A stretch of DNA of 64,000 nt from CAVSUZ01 sp963834715 (GTDB lineage Bacteria; Pseudomonadota; Alphaproteobacteria; Acetobacterales; Acetobacteraceae). Positions 63,491-64,000 of this stretch are shown here, one piece after another. The notes under the pieces were generated by a model. That model made no database searches. It saw only the letters and a list, made by a program, of their open reading frames with translations, and was not told the DNA's origin. The DNA lies in NCBI GenBank assembly GCA_963834715.1, contig CAWIDE010000010.1, forward strand, positions 62,001 through 126,000, written 5' to 3'. The translations under genes and the position numbers were made by a program. The number at the start of each line of letters is the position of its first letter. The first letter of the stretch is position 1.

Positions 63491-64000
63491 ATGACGTCCA
63501 GAAATCCGAACCGTCGCGATGTGCTCAAGACGGTAACGGCGCTAGCCGCTGCATCATCGATCCCAGATGTTGTTGGCCGCACTGCCGTGGCCGCGACCAG
63601 CTCCGACCCTGCTTTGAGCCCCACGCTTGGCCAGGTCGATCAGGCACTTCGGCAGGCGGTTGACGCCGGGGCGGTGCCGGGCATTGTGGCCATCGGCGCA
63701 AGCGACAAAGGGATCGTCTATGAGGGCGCGTTCGGACCGTCCATAACCGCGGACAGCGTATTTTGGATCGCCTCAATGACGAAAGCGATCACCGCAACCG
63801 CCTGCATGCAACTCGTCGAGCAAGGCAAACTGCAACTCGACCAGACGATGGGCAAATTGCTTCCGCAATTGGAATCGCCTAAGGTGCTGGAAGGATTCGA
63901 TGCAAGCGGATCACCGAAGCTTCGCCCCGCCAAGCGTCCGATCACCCTGCGTCACCTGCTGACCCATACAGCTGGCTTCACATACAGCATATGGAGCGAG
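63491..64000 (+). CDS. Beta-lactamase-fold serine hydrolase, partial at window end
   Basis: Open from ATG 63491 to the window end (170 codons). It begins with a Tat-like signal (NRRDVLKTVTALAAASS). The catalytic S-x2-K is in VFWIASMTKAITATACMQLV, followed by QLDQTMGKLLPQLESP, as in esterase/penicillin-binding-like PF00144 proteins. GGGGGGTAATCG precedes ATG. The tyrosine and third motifs lie beyond the window. A relative of the broken gene at 32054, but not a close copy. Confidence 0.82.
   Translation, partial: MTSRNPNRRDVLKTVTALAAASSIPDVVGRTAVAATSSDPALSPTLGQVDQALRQAVDAGAVPGIVAIGASDKGIVYEGAFGPSITADSVFWIASMTKAITATACMQLVEQGKLQLDQTMGKLLPQLESPKVLEGFDASGSPKLRPAKRPITLRHLLTHTAGFTYSIWSE

Overview
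The window looks like accessory chromosomal DNA of a GC-rich alphaproteobacterium, most likely Rhodospirillales/Acetobacteraceae. The evidence is DUF1127 and DUF1150 proteins, an Hsp20-DUF1150 pair, a FixJ-type two-component system, an L-2-hydroxyglutarate-oxidase-like enzyme, and many IS3, IS6, IS21, IS91, IS110, IS630, IS701 and IS1380 sequences. No rRNA, tRNA or CRISPR array was recognised. The taxonomic placement is inferred from gene families and is not proven.

Layout. 0-12.8 kb is mostly ordinary chromosome: lipid kinase, Tat-type amidohydrolase, DUF1150/Hsp20, the def-fmt-truA run, a CmcJ/NvfI-like oxygenase, DUF1127, LysR and PadR regulators, an FAD monooxygenase, an LhgO-like oxidase and a SARP-like regulator. 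13-21 kb holds small secreted proteins, a complete IS701 element with its target duplication, a TNT-domain lipoprotein, the first member of a secreted repeat-peptide family, and a hybrid IS21 remnant. 21-32 kb has a truncated cytochrome c peroxidase, a molybdopterin oxidoreductase/ferredoxin reductase/DUF6510 operon, IS1380 and IS3 remnants, a homocysteine S-methyltransferase, a broken orphan DNA methyltransferase and a cluster of tiny membrane proteins. 32-38 kb has a serine hydrolase, a tyrosine recombinase/IS91 unit and two quinone-oxidoreductase-like genes. 39-46.6 kb is the most unusual part: a MASE1 histidine kinase, a FixJ-type regulator, two more repeat peptides, a duplicated small secreted protein, a cyclase/ATPase giant regulator, and three copies of a GGTA-N4-TACC palindrome. 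46.7-54 kb is an IS-riddled DUF169/radical-SAM/GNAT operon. 54-64 kb mixes truncated genes, IS110 and IS6 elements, a family-2 glycosyltransferase, a Rap1a/Tai-like protein, a DUF1624 membrane protein and a second serine hydrolase that runs off the end.

Two themes recur. First, an unusually large share of non-IS genes carry one small indel. In several, a single base has become two (C to CC, A to AA), and three of these sit at GACTC read as GAACTC. This could be real genome decay or a systematic sequence error, and re-sequencing would decide. Second, short secreted peptides built on a W-G-x3-N-G-Y-G-x-Y-H-x-S-N-G motif occur three times intact and once decayed. They lie beside a two-component system and shared palindromes, and are the best candidate here for an undescribed regulated system.
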